Shown piece after piece: positions 24,026-33,224 of a stretch of 64,000 bases of DNA. The notes under the pieces were generated by a model. The model was given only the letters and a program-made list of their open reading frames with translations, did not search any database and had not been told where the DNA came from. A program made the position numbers and the translations under genes. Source of the DNA: Sphingomonas sp. IBVSS2 (GTDB taxonomy: Bacteria; Pseudomonadota; Alphaproteobacteria; Sphingomonadales; Sphingomonadaceae). The stretch's first letter is position 1. Every line of letters begins with the position of its first letter. Where the stretch lies: NCBI RefSeq assembly GCF_002127225.1, contig NZ_NFUR01000007.1, forward strand, positions 62,001-126,000. Reading direction: 5' to 3'.

Positions 24026-25176
24026 TGCTCCGCATGCTGCTGTCCGGATTGCTGCTGCTGGCGACCGGCTGCACCGCGACCGCCACCTCCCTGTCGCCTC
24101 GCGGCGACGCCGCCGCGGCCTATCTGCATGCCACCGGCGCGCCGGGCGTGGTGATCGGCTGGAGCGCGGGCGATGGCCATCCGCAGATCGCCACGGCGGG
24201 CACCGCCAGCCTTGCCACCGGCGTGCCGGTCGATCGGCGCACGATCTTCCACATGGCCTCTGTGACCAAGCCGCTGGTCGCCGCGGCGATCCTGCAGCTC
24301 GCCGAGCAGGGACGCCTCGACCTGGACGCGTCGCCAACCCGCTATCTGCCCTATTTCCGCTTGGCCGATCCCCGCTTCGCGCAGGTCACGATCCGGCAGA
24401 TGCTCAATCACACTTCGGGGCTGCCCGATGTCGAGGATTATGAATGGGAGCACCCGCAGACCTCCGACGCGGCGCTCGAGCGCTGGGTGCGCGGCCTGGC
24501 CGGGCTGAAGCTGGTGAGCGATCCCGGAGCGGCGGTGCATTACAGCAACCTCGCTTATGACGTGCTCGGCGATGTGATCGCCAAGGCGAGCGGCATGCCG
24601 TTCGAATCCTATGTGCGCCGGCACCTGCTGGCGCCGCTCGGCATGCGGCACAGCTCGCTGCTGCTCGCCGAGGTCGATCGCAGCCACCTCGCTGCGCCGC
24701 ACATGCCGGAAGGCGGGCAGGTGCGGGTGAGCGCGGTCTTCCCCTATAACCGTGTGCACGCGGGCAGCTCGACGCTCTATGCAGACGCGACCGACATGCT
24801 GCGCTGGGCGCGCTATTGGGCGGCGCGTCCGGGGCGCGCGAAGGCGCGGCTGCTCTCCGATGCCGGCATCGCCGCGATGCTGAAGCCCAGCGCCGCCGTC
24901 GATCGTCCGGACCGGGCGCAATGGCGGCCGGCGATCGGCCTTGGATGGTTCCTGCTGCGGGTGGAGGGGCGGGCGATCGCTTTTCACATGGGGCAGGATG
25001 TGGGGTTCACGACCGGGATGATGGTCGAGCCGGGGACCGGCCGGGCCGTGGTGGCGATGAGCAACATCGCCACGGAAGCAGCCGGCGAGCGGATGTTCGA
25101 CCTGTGCCTGACAATGATGACCGCGATGCAGGCGCCGCCGCCGGCCACACGGTCCGGCTCCTATTCCGGAAGATGA
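24025..25176 (+). CDS. serine hydrolase lipoprotein, beta-lactamase class C fold
   Basis: A 383-aa protein starting at ATG 24025 within the TGATG overlap of the acetyltransferase. The N-terminus ends in a lipobox (LLLLATGC). The penicillin-binding fold motifs are S-x-x-K in MASVTKP and Y-x-N in HYSNLAYD; HMGQDVGF stands where class C enzymes have K-T/S-G. These enzymes cleave D-peptides, esters or muropeptides. It is followed by a second family member 10 bp later. Confidence 0.87.
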   Translation: MLRMLLSGLLLLATGCTATATSLSPRGDAAAAYLHATGAPGVVIGWSAGDGHPQIATAGTASLATGVPVDRRTIFHMASVTKPLVAAAILQLAEQGRLDLDASPTRYLPYFRLADPRFAQVTIRQMLNHTSGLPDVEDYEWEHPQTSDAALERWVRGLAGLKLVSDPGAAVHYSNLAYDVLGDVIAKASGMPFESYVRRHLLAPLGMRHSSLLLAEVDRSHLAAPHMPEGGQVRVSAVFPYNRVHAGSSTLYADATDMLRWARYWAARPGRAKARLLSDAGIAAMLKPSAAVDRPDRAQWRPAIGLGWFLLRVEGRAIAFHMGQDVGFTTGMMVEPGTGRAVVAMSNIATEAAGERMFDLCLTMMTAMQAPPPATRSGSYSGR

Positions 25177-25186
25177 GGCGCAGCAT

Positions 25187-26398
25187 ATGAAGCATTGGAT
25201 GGCCGGGCGGATGGTCCCCGCTCTCGTTATTGCCGGTCTTGCCGTCCAGCCCGTGGCGGCAAGGGACGTGACCCCGGCTGCGGCCAGGCTCGATGCCGCG
25301 ATGGAGCGGTGGATGCCGGGAATCGTGCGGGCGGAGAAGATCGGGGGCATCGGCATCGCGGTGATCCGCGACGGCCGCCTGATCTGGTCGGGCCATTATG
25401 GCGAGCAGGCGCCGGGCGTGCCGACCAGCGCGGACACGGCGTTCAACACCGCGTCTATCGCGAAGACGGTGACGGCGGAGACGTTGCTCGCGCTGGCGGC
25501 GGCGCGGCGGATCGATCTGGACGAACCGATCGCCGCCTATGTCCCTTCGCCGGATCTCGCCGGCGACCCGCGCTACAAGCTGCTCACCACGCGCATCCTG
25601 CTCTCGCATCGCTCGGGCCTGCGCAACTGGGCCGACGACTATCCCGACGGCAGGCTCGCCTTCGACTGGGCGCCAGGCACGCGCTATCGCTATTCGGGTG
25701 CCGGGATCGAACTCGCCGCCCGCTATGCCCAGGCGAGGACCGGGATGACCTTGCGGGCGCTCGCTGCGGAAACCGTGCTGCGCCCCTGGGGCATCGCGCA
25801 CATGGCGGTGGGCGAGCTGCCGGACTGGACCGCGGGGCGCCTGGCGCTGCCCATGGGCGCGAACGGCCGGTTCCTCGACCTCGCATCGCTGTATCCGGGG
25901 CTTCGGGAAGGGACGGGGCTGGGGGCCGCCTATGACCTGATCGCGACGACCGGCGCCTATGGCGCGTTCCTCGAGCGCCTGATCGCCGCATCGCGGCCGG
26001 GATCGGCGGTGCGCGATATCCGCGAGAAGATCGTGACTCCGCTTGCCGGCGACGCGCGCTATGGCTGCGAACCCCGCTTCACCCGGCGCTGCCCGGATCG
26101 CTACGGCTATGCCTTTGGGTGGCAGGTGCAGCGCTATGGCCGCCATACCGTGCTCCAGCATACGGGCAATGACGAGGGCGAAACCGATCTCGTCTATTTC
26201 TCGCCCGATCGGCGCACGGGCGCGGCGATCTTCGTCAACGGCGCGAACGGATGGGTGCCGATCGTCCGCGCCCTCGAGATCATCGGCGACGAGCCGGAAC
26301 TCGCCGGCTATTATCGCGGACTGGTCGAGAAGCTGCTGCACCGGCGCCTCGAAGCCTTGCCCCGCAAGGCGGGTGCCGGCCGAAGTTCGCCCGGCTGA
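25187..26398 (+). CDS. second serine hydrolase, beta-lactamase class C fold
   Basis: A 403-aa protein with a Sec signal peptide (LVIAGLAVQPVAARD). The active-site motifs are S-x-x-K in TASIAKT, Y-S-G in YRYSGAG and HTGNDEGE near residue 325. It is only distantly similar to the preceding paralogue and, unlike it, not lipidated, so the pair is likely old. It ends the operon that begins with the deacetylase. A role in peptidoglycan or peptide turnover is likely but not shown. Confidence 0.85.
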   Translation: MKHWMAGRMVPALVIAGLAVQPVAARDVTPAAARLDAAMERWMPGIVRAEKIGGIGIAVIRDGRLIWSGHYGEQAPGVPTSADTAFNTASIAKTVTAETLLALAAARRIDLDEPIAAYVPSPDLAGDPRYKLLTTRILLSHRSGLRNWADDYPDGRLAFDWAPGTRYRYSGAGIELAARYAQARTGMTLRALAAETVLRPWGIAHMAVGELPDWTAGRLALPMGANGRFLDLASLYPGLREGTGLGAAYDLIATTGAYGAFLERLIAASRPGSAVRDIREKIVTPLAGDARYGCEPRFTRRCPDRYGYAFGWQVQRYGRHTVLQHTGNDEGETDLVYFSPDRRTGAAIFVNGANGWVPIVRALEIIGDEPELAGYYRGLVEKLLHRRLEALPRKAGAGRSSPG

Positions 26399-26628
26399 CA
26401 TCGGCGTCGGATAGGGCGCGTTCCCGAAACCCGTCGCGCCATCTCGTCGGCATGCGGACGAGGTGAAGGGCGATGTCGCGCGCCCGTGCGAAGTCGTCGT
26501 CGGCCAATGTCTTTTCAGAAAATTTACGCTTTGCTTTCGAAGTGCTTACGCACAGCGGACGGATCGTAAGCCATAGTTGCCCATCGGCAGGCCCAAAAGG
26601 GCCGCGGACTTGAAAAAGGGGTAACTTC

Positions 26629-29600
26629 GTGCACTTCAGGAACACATTGCGCGCCACTGCCGCGCTTTCGGCGCTTGTGCTCGCTACCGTCCAGGCGCCG
26701 GCCGCCCTGGCGCAGGACCGGGCCCAGCCCGGCACCCAGGCCAATCCCGGCGAAGCGCCGACGGTGGATACCGGCGACCAGATCGTCGTCACCGGCTCGC
26801 TGATCCGGCGCACCGACACGGAAACGCCGTCGCCGGTAACCGTGCTTTCGGCCGAGACGCTCGAGCAGCGCGGCCTGAACACCGTCACCGAAGCGTTGCA
26901 GCGCCTGTCGGCCGGCAATGCCGGCACGATCACCCAGGGCTGGAATGCGAGCGGCAATTTCGCGGCGGGCGCCAGCGCGATCTCGCTGCGCGGCCTCACC
27001 GTGCAGGCCACGCTGACGTTGTTCGACGGCCTGCGCATGGCGCCCTATCCGCTGGCGGACGACGGCCAGCGCAACTTCGTCGACCTGAACACCATTCCCA
27101 GCGCGATCATCGAGCGCATCGACGTGCTGAAGGACGGCGCCTCGTCGACCTATGGCGCCGACGCGGTGGCCGGCGTGATCAACGTCATCACCAAGAAGGA
27201 GATCAAGGGCCTGCACGCCAACGTCTCGGCCGGCATCTCGCAGCGCGGCGATGCGGGCGAGCGGCGTGCCGACCTGACCTGGGGCTATGGCGACCTGAAC
27301 GACCAGGGCTTCAATTTCTATATCAGCGGCGAATATATGAAGCAGGACCCGCTCTGGGCGCGGGACCGTGGCTATCCGTTCAACACGACGGACTGGAGCC
27401 GCATCTGCAACGCCGGCGGCGCCTGCATGAAGAACGGCAACTGGAACGGCATCAATGTCGACGGCTCGGTGAACGGCATGTTCGCCACTCCCAATGTCGC
27501 GCTGGTGCGTCCGGTGACGACTCCGGGCGCGGCGGTCGGCGCGGGGCGTTTCTCCTATCTCAACGCCTCGATCGACTGCGGGCGCGCCGCGCGGCGCCAG
27601 CTCACCGCCGCCCAGATCGCAAAGCTGGGCTCTGCCCCCGCAAACGGCATCATATGCGAAGGCAACCCGACGGATTATGCGATGCTGCTGCCGGAGACGG
27701 AGCGCTTCGGCGTGTCCAGCCGGTTCACCGCCAATATCGGCGATTCGCATCAGTTCTACGCGCAGGCCAACTATTACAAGACCTCGACGCACGCGACGTC
27801 CGTGCCGAGGCAGTTCAACTATTTCATGCCGGACCCCACCACCGTGGGCACCTATTATGCGATCCTGCCGGTCTATGTCTGCGCGAGCGGCGTGGGCACG
27901 CCCAACGGGCTGAACACGGGCTGCAACGCCACCAACGGCGTGCTCAACCCGCAGAATCCCTTCGCGGCGGCCGGCCAGACCGCGCAGGTCCTGTTCCGCT
28001 CGGATCGCGAGCGCTCGGACGACACGGTTTCGCGCACGCTGCGCGGCACGATCGGCCTGTCGGGCCAGATCGCGGGCTTCGACTATTCGGCGAACTTCGT
28101 CGCCGCCAATTCGAAGCTCACCCGCACCCAGACCAACTATCTCATCCCCCAGCGCATCATGGACGTGCTGGCGCGCGGCACCTTCAACTTCGTGAACCCG
28201 TCCGCGAACCCGCAGAGCGTCTGGGACTATATCATGCCGAAGGCGAGCACCATTTCGAGTTCGGACCTGTGGCAGGCGACCGCGAACCTGTCGCGGCACG
28301 TGTTCGACCTGCCGGGCGGCGGCGTGGATGCGGCGGGCGGCATCTCCTATCGCTATGAATCGATCGAAGCGCCGAGCGCCAATCCGGGCAACGACGCGCA
28401 TCCCTGGGAGCGCTATTACGACATCAACGCGGTCGGCACCTCGGGCAGCCGCAAGGTCTTCTCCGCCTTTGGCGAAATCCAGGCGACCGCGCTGGAGAAG
28501 ATCGAGCTGAACCTCTCGGGCCGTTACGACAGCTATTCGACCGGACAGAAGAACTTCTCGCCCAAGGTCGGCGCCAAGTTCACGCCGATCCGCGCCCTGG
28601 CGATACGCGGCACCTGGTCGAAGGGCTTCCGCATCCCCAGCTTCAACGAAGCCTTCGGCCTGCCGACCACCGGCTTCGTGACCCGTGGCGGCGGCACCTT
28701 CTGCCAGACCTATGCGAGCTTCTGCGCGGCGCATGGCAACAACGCCTATGCGACTCAGCAATTCTCTCTGGGGCTCACCAATGTCGGCAATCCGGCGCTG
28801 CGTCCGGAGAAGTCGGAAAGCCTCACCGCCGGCCTGATCTTCGAGCCGATCCGCGGCCTGAGCTTCACGGTCGATTTCTGGCGGATCAAGGTGAAGGACC
28901 AGATCGTCGGCGTGAACAACACGGCGCCGGTGCTCGATGCCTATTATCGCAACAACGGCGTGGTGAACATTCCGGGCTTTATCGTCCGGCCCGGCCCGGT
29001 GGACGCGGCCAATCCCAATGCGCTGCCGCATATCGGCACTATCCAGGCGTCCTATGCCAATGCGAACAACCAGGTCGTCCAGGGCATCGACGCCGGCTTC
29101 AACGCGAATCTGAAGCTGGCCGAGGGCCTGCGCTGGATCAGCTCGCTCGAAGTCTCGTACCTCGACAAGAACCATCTGACGCTGGTCGACTCGATCACCG
29201 GCGTGGCGCAGCCCCCGCAGCGCTACGAGGACACGCTCAGCCCGTGCAACAACACCTCATGCTCGGGTTCGCCGCGCTGGCGCGCCAGCTGGCAGAACAC
29301 GCTCCAGCTCGGCGGCACCAGCGTGACGGCCACGGCCTATTACACCGCCGGCTATCACGTGTCGCAAGTCGATATGGGCGCCACGCCCTTCGACTGCGCG
29401 AGCGCGGTCGAGCATGGCGCCGTGACCTATGGCGATGGCACGCCGGTGCAGTGCCGCTCGAAGGGCATCTGGAACGTCGACCTGACGCTCCAGCACAGGA
29501 TCAACGACAATTTCTCGCTGTCGCTGAACGTCCTCAACCTGCTCGACACCAAGCCGCCCTTCGATCCGAACGCTGCCTATAGCCTCTTCGGCTACAACCC

Positions 29601-29664
29601 GGCCTGGGCCGGCCCCAACATCATGGGCCGCTATTTCCGCGTCGGGGCGAAGATCGATTTCTGA
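26629..29664 (+). CDS. TonB-dependent receptor
   Basis: A 1011-aa outer-membrane receptor starting at GTG 26629 (AAAGGGG upstream). The signal peptide ends APAALAQD, followed by a TonB-box-like QIVVTGSLIRR. The plug contains ERIDVLKDGASSTYGADAVAGVINVITKK, and the barrel ends in Phe (FRVGAKIDF). It has several Cys pairs in extracellular loops (ICNAGGACMKNG, CNNTSCSG). The 230 bp upstream show no other gene. It stands next to two serine hydrolases; a peptide- or chelate-uptake role is possible but not readable. Confidence 0.93.
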   Translation: MHFRNTLRATAALSALVLATVQAPAALAQDRAQPGTQANPGEAPTVDTGDQIVVTGSLIRRTDTETPSPVTVLSAETLEQRGLNTVTEALQRLSAGNAGTITQGWNASGNFAAGASAISLRGLTVQATLTLFDGLRMAPYPLADDGQRNFVDLNTIPSAIIERIDVLKDGASSTYGADAVAGVINVITKKEIKGLHANVSAGISQRGDAGERRADLTWGYGDLNDQGFNFYISGEYMKQDPLWARDRGYPFNTTDWSRICNAGGACMKNGNWNGINVDGSVNGMFATPNVALVRPVTTPGAAVGAGRFSYLNASIDCGRAARRQLTAAQIAKLGSAPANGIICEGNPTDYAMLLPETERFGVSSRFTANIGDSHQFYAQANYYKTSTHATSVPRQFNYFMPDPTTVGTYYAILPVYVCASGVGTPNGLNTGCNATNGVLNPQNPFAAAGQTAQVLFRSDRERSDDTVSRTLRGTIGLSGQIAGFDYSANFVAANSKLTRTQTNYLIPQRIMDVLARGTFNFVNPSANPQSVWDYIMPKASTISSSDLWQATANLSRHVFDLPGGGVDAAGGISYRYESIEAPSANPGNDAHPWERYYDINAVGTSGSRKVFSAFGEIQATALEKIELNLSGRYDSYSTGQKNFSPKVGAKFTPIRALAIRGTWSKGFRIPSFNEAFGLPTTGFVTRGGGTFCQTYASFCAAHGNNAYATQQFSLGLTNVGNPALRPEKSESLTAGLIFEPIRGLSFTVDFWRIKVKDQIVGVNNTAPVLDAYYRNNGVVNIPGFIVRPGPVDAANPNALPHIGTIQASYANANNQVVQGIDAGFNANLKLAEGLRWISSLEVSYLDKNHLTLVDSITGVAQPPQRYEDTLSPCNNTSCSGSPRWRASWQNTLQLGGTSVTATAYYTAGYHVSQVDMGATPFDCASAVEHGAVTYGDGTPVQCRSKGIWNVDLTLQHRINDNFSLSLNVLNLLDTKPPFDPNAAYSLFGYNPAWAGPNIMGRYFRVGAKIDF

Positions 29665-29725
29665 TCCGATCAGCCAGGCCCCGAGGCGCTGGTCGATTGC
29701 AACTTCGCAGTGTCTCATCACTTCG

Positions 29726-29753
29726 GGCGGCCCTACGGGGCCGCCTGCTTTTT
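29726..29753 (+). terminator. Rho-independent terminator after the TonB receptor
   Basis: GGCGGCCC (29726-29733), tetraloop TACG, GGGCCGCC (29738-29745), then TGCTTTTTC. A classic stem, tetraloop and T-run, 60 bp after the receptor stop codon. Confidence 0.87.
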
Positions 29754-29825
29754 CGCCTGCCGGTCCCGTGAGAGGCGCTGGAGCCTGGTCGATCACGGCA
29801 CGTCGCGGGCTGCGCCGCCAGGGCG

Positions 29826-30263
29826 TCAGGCCGCGATCGCCGCGTCGCTCGCCAGCTTGTCGGCACGCTCATTGTCGGGATGGCCGGCATGGCCCTTCAC
29901 CCACACCCATTCCACCCGGTGCGGCTTGGCGGCGGCGAGCAGTTCCTGCCACAGGTCGGCGTTCTTCACCGGCTTCCTGTCGGCGGTCTTCCAGCCATTC
30001 TTCAGCCAGCCATGGATCCACTTGGTCAGGCCGTCCATCACATAGCGGCTGTCGGTCGACAGGGTGACGCGGCAGGGGCGCTTGAGCGCGCCCAGCCCCT
30101 GGATCGCCGCCATCAGCTCCATGCGGTTGTTGGTGGTGTGCTTCTCGCCGCCCGAGAGTTCCTTCTCGACGCCGCCCATGCGCAGCACCACGCCCCAGCC
30201 GCCCTTGCCCGGGTTGCCCTTGCACGCGCCATCGGTGGCGATCTCGACATGTTGCAATTCCAT
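29826..30263 (-). CDS. rnhA: ribonuclease HI
   Basis: A 145-aa enzyme that cuts RNA in RNA-DNA hybrids. The four acidic active-site residues are visible in order: IATDGACKGNPG (Asp), NNRMELMAAI (Glu), LSTDSRYVMDGL (Asp) and HPDNERADKLA (Asp). The length is that of bacterial RNase HI. Its ATG overlaps the stop of thrB (TGATG), making it the last gene of ispH-thrB-rnhA, an arrangement usual in sphingomonads. Confidence 0.95.
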   Translation of the reverse strand: MELQHVEIATDGACKGNPGKGGWGVVLRMGGVEKELSGGEKHTTNNRMELMAAIQGLGALKRPCRVTLSTDSRYVMDGLTKWIHGWLKNGWKTADRKPVKNADLWQELLAAAKPHRVEWVWVKGHAGHPDNERADKLASDAAIAA

Positions 30264-31231
30264 CAGGCAAGCGTCCTTAGACGGCTCCCGAGGTCGCTGT
30301 CATAGGTTTTCACGCGCCGCCAGAAAGCGAGCGGATCCTTGCGCGTCACCAGCGCGTCCACGGGCGTATTGAGCCAGTCCCAGGCCCGCGACAGGGTGAA
30401 GCGGATGCAGGCGCCGGTCGCCAGCACCGGGAATTCCACCTGTTCCAGGTCGCTGAGCGGAAAGCTTTGCGAATAGCCCTGGATCAGCGCCTCGCCGACC
30501 GGCTTGTCGTGCGCGCGGCCGCTGGCGTCGAACGACCAGGCGGCGTGCATCACGGCGAGATCGTAGACGCGGACATCGGTACAGGCAAAATAGAAGTCGA
30601 TCAGGCCGGTCACTCGATTGCCGAGCATCAGCACATTGTCGGGGAAAAGATCGGCATGGATCGCGCAGCGGTCCATATGGTCGCCGGACCATGCGGAGCG
30701 GACGTCGTCGAGGGCGAAGCCGATATCGTCGTAGAGGCCGGGCGCGATCTCGTCGAGGCTGCGGCCGCAGCGCTCGAACAGCGGCAGCCAGGTGTCGAAG
30801 CCCATCGAGTTCGGCCGGTCGAGCGGGAAGTCGGCCGCGGCTGCGTGCATCCTGCCCATCGCCTCGGCGGCGGCGTGTGCCTGGGCCGGTGTCGGGTGCG
30901 ACACGGAGACGCCGGACAGGAACTGGATCAGGCAGGCCGGCCGGCCCTCCAGTTCGTGGATCAGCGTGCCCTCGCGATCGGGCACCGCGGGCGGCACCGG
31001 CAGGCCCTTGCCCGCCAGATGATCGAGCAGCGCCATGAAATAGGGCAGGTCGCCGGCGGCGACGCGCTTCTCGTAGAGCGTCAGGATGAAGCGGCTCTTC
31101 GTCGTGTCCACCAGATAGTTGGAATTCTCCACGCCCTCGGCGATGCCCTTGGCCGAGACGAGTTCGCCGACGTCGAACCTGTCGAGGAACGCGCTCAGCG
31201 CCTCCGCCGAAACCTGCGTATAGACTGCCAC
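30263..31231 (-). CDS. thrB: homoserine kinase, APH-like fold
   Basis: A 322-aa enzyme that phosphorylates homoserine in threonine synthesis. I start it at GTG 31231 (AGGGGGGAA upstream), giving MAVYTQVSAEALSAFLDRFD; longer frames extend into the hairpin. It belongs to the aminoglycoside-phosphotransferase-like ThrB class: GVENSNYLVDT and FILTLYEKRV at the N-terminus, IHADLFPDNVLM as the catalytic loop and GLIDFYFACTD as the metal-binding motif. It is the middle gene of ispH-thrB-rnhA. Confidence 0.92.
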   Translation of the reverse strand: MAVYTQVSAEALSAFLDRFDVGELVSAKGIAEGVENSNYLVDTTKSRFILTLYEKRVAAGDLPYFMALLDHLAGKGLPVPPAVPDREGTLIHELEGRPACLIQFLSGVSVSHPTPAQAHAAAEAMGRMHAAAADFPLDRPNSMGFDTWLPLFERCGRSLDEIAPGLYDDIGFALDDVRSAWSGDHMDRCAIHADLFPDNVLMLGNRVTGLIDFYFACTDVRVYDLAVMHAAWSFDASGRAHDKPVGEALIQGYSQSFPLSDLEQVEFPVLATGACIRFTLSRAWDWLNTPVDALVTRKDPLAFWRRVKTYDSDLGSRLRTLA

Positions 31232-31280
31232 ATTTCCCCCCTCGTCATCCCCGCGGACGGGGCGACCCATCTCCTGCCGG

Positions 31281-31314
31281 CGCCCCGCGCACAACCGCAG
31301 TTGTGCTTGGGGCG
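31281..31314. terminator. two-part hairpin between ispH and thrB
   Basis: CGCCCC and GGGGCG enclose GCACAAC-CGCA-GTTGTGC, a stem of 6 plus 7 bp with a 2-base symmetrical bulge. It lies immediately after the ispH stop codon and before thrB on the same strand. It could attenuate or stabilise the transcript; there is no T-run. Confidence 0.55.
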
Positions 31315-31318
31315 TGCA

Positions 31319-32272
31319 TCAAGCCGCTTCCAGTCCGCGCGGCAGCTTGAAGGTGACGTTCTCGGGTACCGTTTCCACTTCGCGCTCGCTCACCTCGAAG
31401 CGCTCGGACAGCTTGTCGACCAGCTCGCGGACCAGCAGCTCGGGGGCCGAGGCGCCCGCACTCACGCCGACCGTGCCCACCCCGGCGAACCATTCCCAGT
31501 CCACGTCCTCCGCGCGCTGGATCAGATGGGCGGTGGTGCCCTGCCGCTCGGCGACCTCGACGAGGCGGAGCGAGTTGGACGAGTTCCGGCCGCCGATGAT
31601 CAGCACCAGGTCGACCGACGAGGCGATCGCCTTCACCGCGCCCTGACGGTTGGTGGTCGCGTAGCAGATGTCGTTCGGACCGGGGGCGAGGATGTCCGGG
31701 AAGCGGCGCTGGAGCACCGCCAGCGTCGCCGCCGTATCGTCCACCGAAAGCGTGGTCTGGGTGAGGAAGGCGAGGTTGGCGGGGTCGGAGACCCGCACGG
31801 CCTCGGCATCGGCCGGCGTCTCCACCAGCGTCATCGATCCCGCGGGCACCTGGCCGAAGGTGCCGATCACTTCCGGGTGGCCGGCATGGCCGATGAACAA
31901 GATGTGCCGCCCGGCGGCGACCAGCCGCTCGGCCTGGCGATGGACCTTGGAGACGAGCGGGCAGGTGGCGTCGAGATATTCGAGGCCGCGCTCCTCCGCC
32001 TTGGCCGGCACCGCCTTGGGCACGCCGTGCGCGGAGAAGACCACCGGCACGTCGTCGGGCACCTGGTCGAGCTCCTCGACGAAGATCGCGCCCTTCGCCT
32101 TCAGGCTGTCGACCACATATTTGTTGTGCACGATCTCGTGGCGCACATAGACGGGCGCGCCATATTTCTCGATCGCCAGCTCGACGATGCGAATGGCACG
32201 GTCGACGCCGGCGCAGAAGCCGCGGGGCGCTGCGATCAGCAGCTCGAGGACGGGTTTTACAGGGTCTGCCAT
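31319..32272 (-). CDS. ispH: 4-hydroxy-3-methylbut-2-enyl diphosphate reductase
   Basis: A 317-aa iron-sulfur enzyme catalysing the last step of the MEP isoprenoid pathway. The three cluster cysteines are in APRGFCAGVDRA (near residue 20), DATCPLVSKVH and DICYATTNRQ. Substrate-binding HEIVHNKYVV and HAGHPEV histidines and the SSNSLRLVEVAE segment are also present. Start ATG 32272 with GAGGCGGAA upstream. Divergent from the lipoprotein gene at 32381. Confidence 0.95.
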   Translation of the reverse strand: MADPVKPVLELLIAAPRGFCAGVDRAIRIVELAIEKYGAPVYVRHEIVHNKYVVDSLKAKGAIFVEELDQVPDDVPVVFSAHGVPKAVPAKAEERGLEYLDATCPLVSKVHRQAERLVAAGRHILFIGHAGHPEVIGTFGQVPAGSMTLVETPADAEAVRVSDPANLAFLTQTTLSVDDTAATLAVLQRRFPDILAPGPNDICYATTNRQGAVKAIASSVDLVLIIGGRNSSNSLRLVEVAERQGTTAHLIQRAEDVDWEWFAGVGTVGVSAGASAPELLVRELVDKLSERFEVSEREVETVPENVTFKLPRGLEAA

Positions 32273-32380
32273 AGTTCCGCCTCGCACCTACGCGATTGCT
32301 TGCGCGGGCTCAACGCGGTTCCTATGCTGCGCGCCGTTTTGGACCCCATCTGGTCCCGTGTGTTTGAAAGGGTTTCCGTC

Positions 32381-33028
32381 TTGGTCCGCAACCTCGCCGT
32401 TTTCGCTCTGATCCCGCTCGCGCTCGGCGCATGCAGCCGTACCGGCGAAATCGATGCCAATGGCGGGGGTGCCGGCGTCACGGCGGTGCGCTCGGCCTGC
32501 CCGCACGTCGCGATTCCGGCCGGCACCGGCGACATGACCATCTTCAACCCGGCGACCAGCCGCGAGTCGAGCGCGATCGACGTCAACGCGGTGATGACCA
32601 ACGTCACTTCGACTTGCGACGATGCCGGCCCGCAGGTCGTCACCACGGTCAATTTCGACGTGCTGGCCCGCCGCCAGAGCGCCGATGGCCCGCGCGACGT
32701 GAGCTTCCCGTATTTCGTGACGGTGGTGCGCGGCGGCACTTCGGTGGTCGCCAAGCGGATCAACCGCGTCACCGTGCATTTCGAGCCGGGCCAGTTGCGT
32801 GCCCAGACCAGCGGCACCGCCACCACTTATGTCGACCGCACCGCGGCGACGCTGCCGGACGAGGTCCGCAAGCGCCTGACCGAGAAGCGCAAGGCCGGCG
32901 AGCAGGCGGCGGCGATGGATCCGCTGGCCGATCCCTCGATCCGCGGCGCAGTGCTCTCGGCCACGTTCGAGGCGCTGGTCGGCTTCCAGCTGACCGAGGA
33001 CCAGCTGAAGTACAACGTCACGCGATGA
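32381..33028 (+). CDS. lipoprotein, function unknown
   Basis: About 215 aa. I start it at TTG 32381 (GAAAGGG upstream), which yields a short signal peptide ending in the lipobox LIPLALGAC; ATG 32324 is an alternative and would add 19 residues before it. The mature part has a beta-rich middle (SSAIDVNAVMTNVTSTC, VVTTVNFDVLARRQ, FPYFVTVVRGGTSVVAKRI) and a helical tail (DEVRKRLTEKRKAGEQAAAM). I do not recognise a family. Confidence 0.75.
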   Translation: MVRNLAVFALIPLALGACSRTGEIDANGGGAGVTAVRSACPHVAIPAGTGDMTIFNPATSRESSAIDVNAVMTNVTSTCDDAGPQVVTTVNFDVLARRQSADGPRDVSFPYFVTVVRGGTSVVAKRINRVTVHFEPGQLRAQTSGTATTYVDRTAATLPDEVRKRLTEKRKAGEQAAAMDPLADPSIRGAVLSATFEALVGFQLTEDQLKYNVTR

Positions 33029-33034
33029 CTTCCT

Positions 33035-33170
33035 CCCCTCCCTGGAAGGGAGGGGATCGAGGAGTGGGTAGGGGCCTGGTGATACGGCGTCGTATCGCCG
33101 GGCCTTTCCGTGTTGCGAGCATTCCACCCACCCCCTGCTCCTCCCTTCCAGCGAGGGGAGTTCCGGGACG
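33035..33170. repeat. composite of three palindromes after the lipoprotein gene
   Basis: First hairpin: CCCCTCCCT-GGA-AGGGAGGGG (33035-33055). Second: GGCCTGGTGATACG (33073-33086) pairs with CGTATCGCCGGGCC (33091-33104), 14 bp with two G-T wobbles and a GCGT loop. Third: CTCCCTTCCAGCGAGGGGAG near 33151-33170. Together they fill the gap before the riboswitch and probably insulate the two transcripts. Confidence 0.6.
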
Positions 33171-33224
33171 TTTTGATCGTTGACTCGAATCACCCTCACG
33201 GCCAAGGCTGCGCTTCGTCGACAG

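Noticed and set aside
26400..26530. Minus-strand peptide segment (FARARDIALHLVRMPTRWRDGF) in the gap before the second TonB receptor
   Set aside because: It reads like real protein for about 40 residues, but has no clear start with a ribosome-binding site and its end runs antisense into the serine hydrolase gene. Possibly a gene remnant; not enough to call.
26524..29175. An 883-codon frame antisense to the second TonB receptor
   Set aside because: Same reasoning: low-complexity Arg/Ala/Asp composition and a well-supported gene on the other strand.
30467..32380. Long upstream extension of the lipoprotein frame at 32381
   Set aside because: Antisense to thrB and ispH, both strongly supported; the lipobox dictates a start close to 32381.
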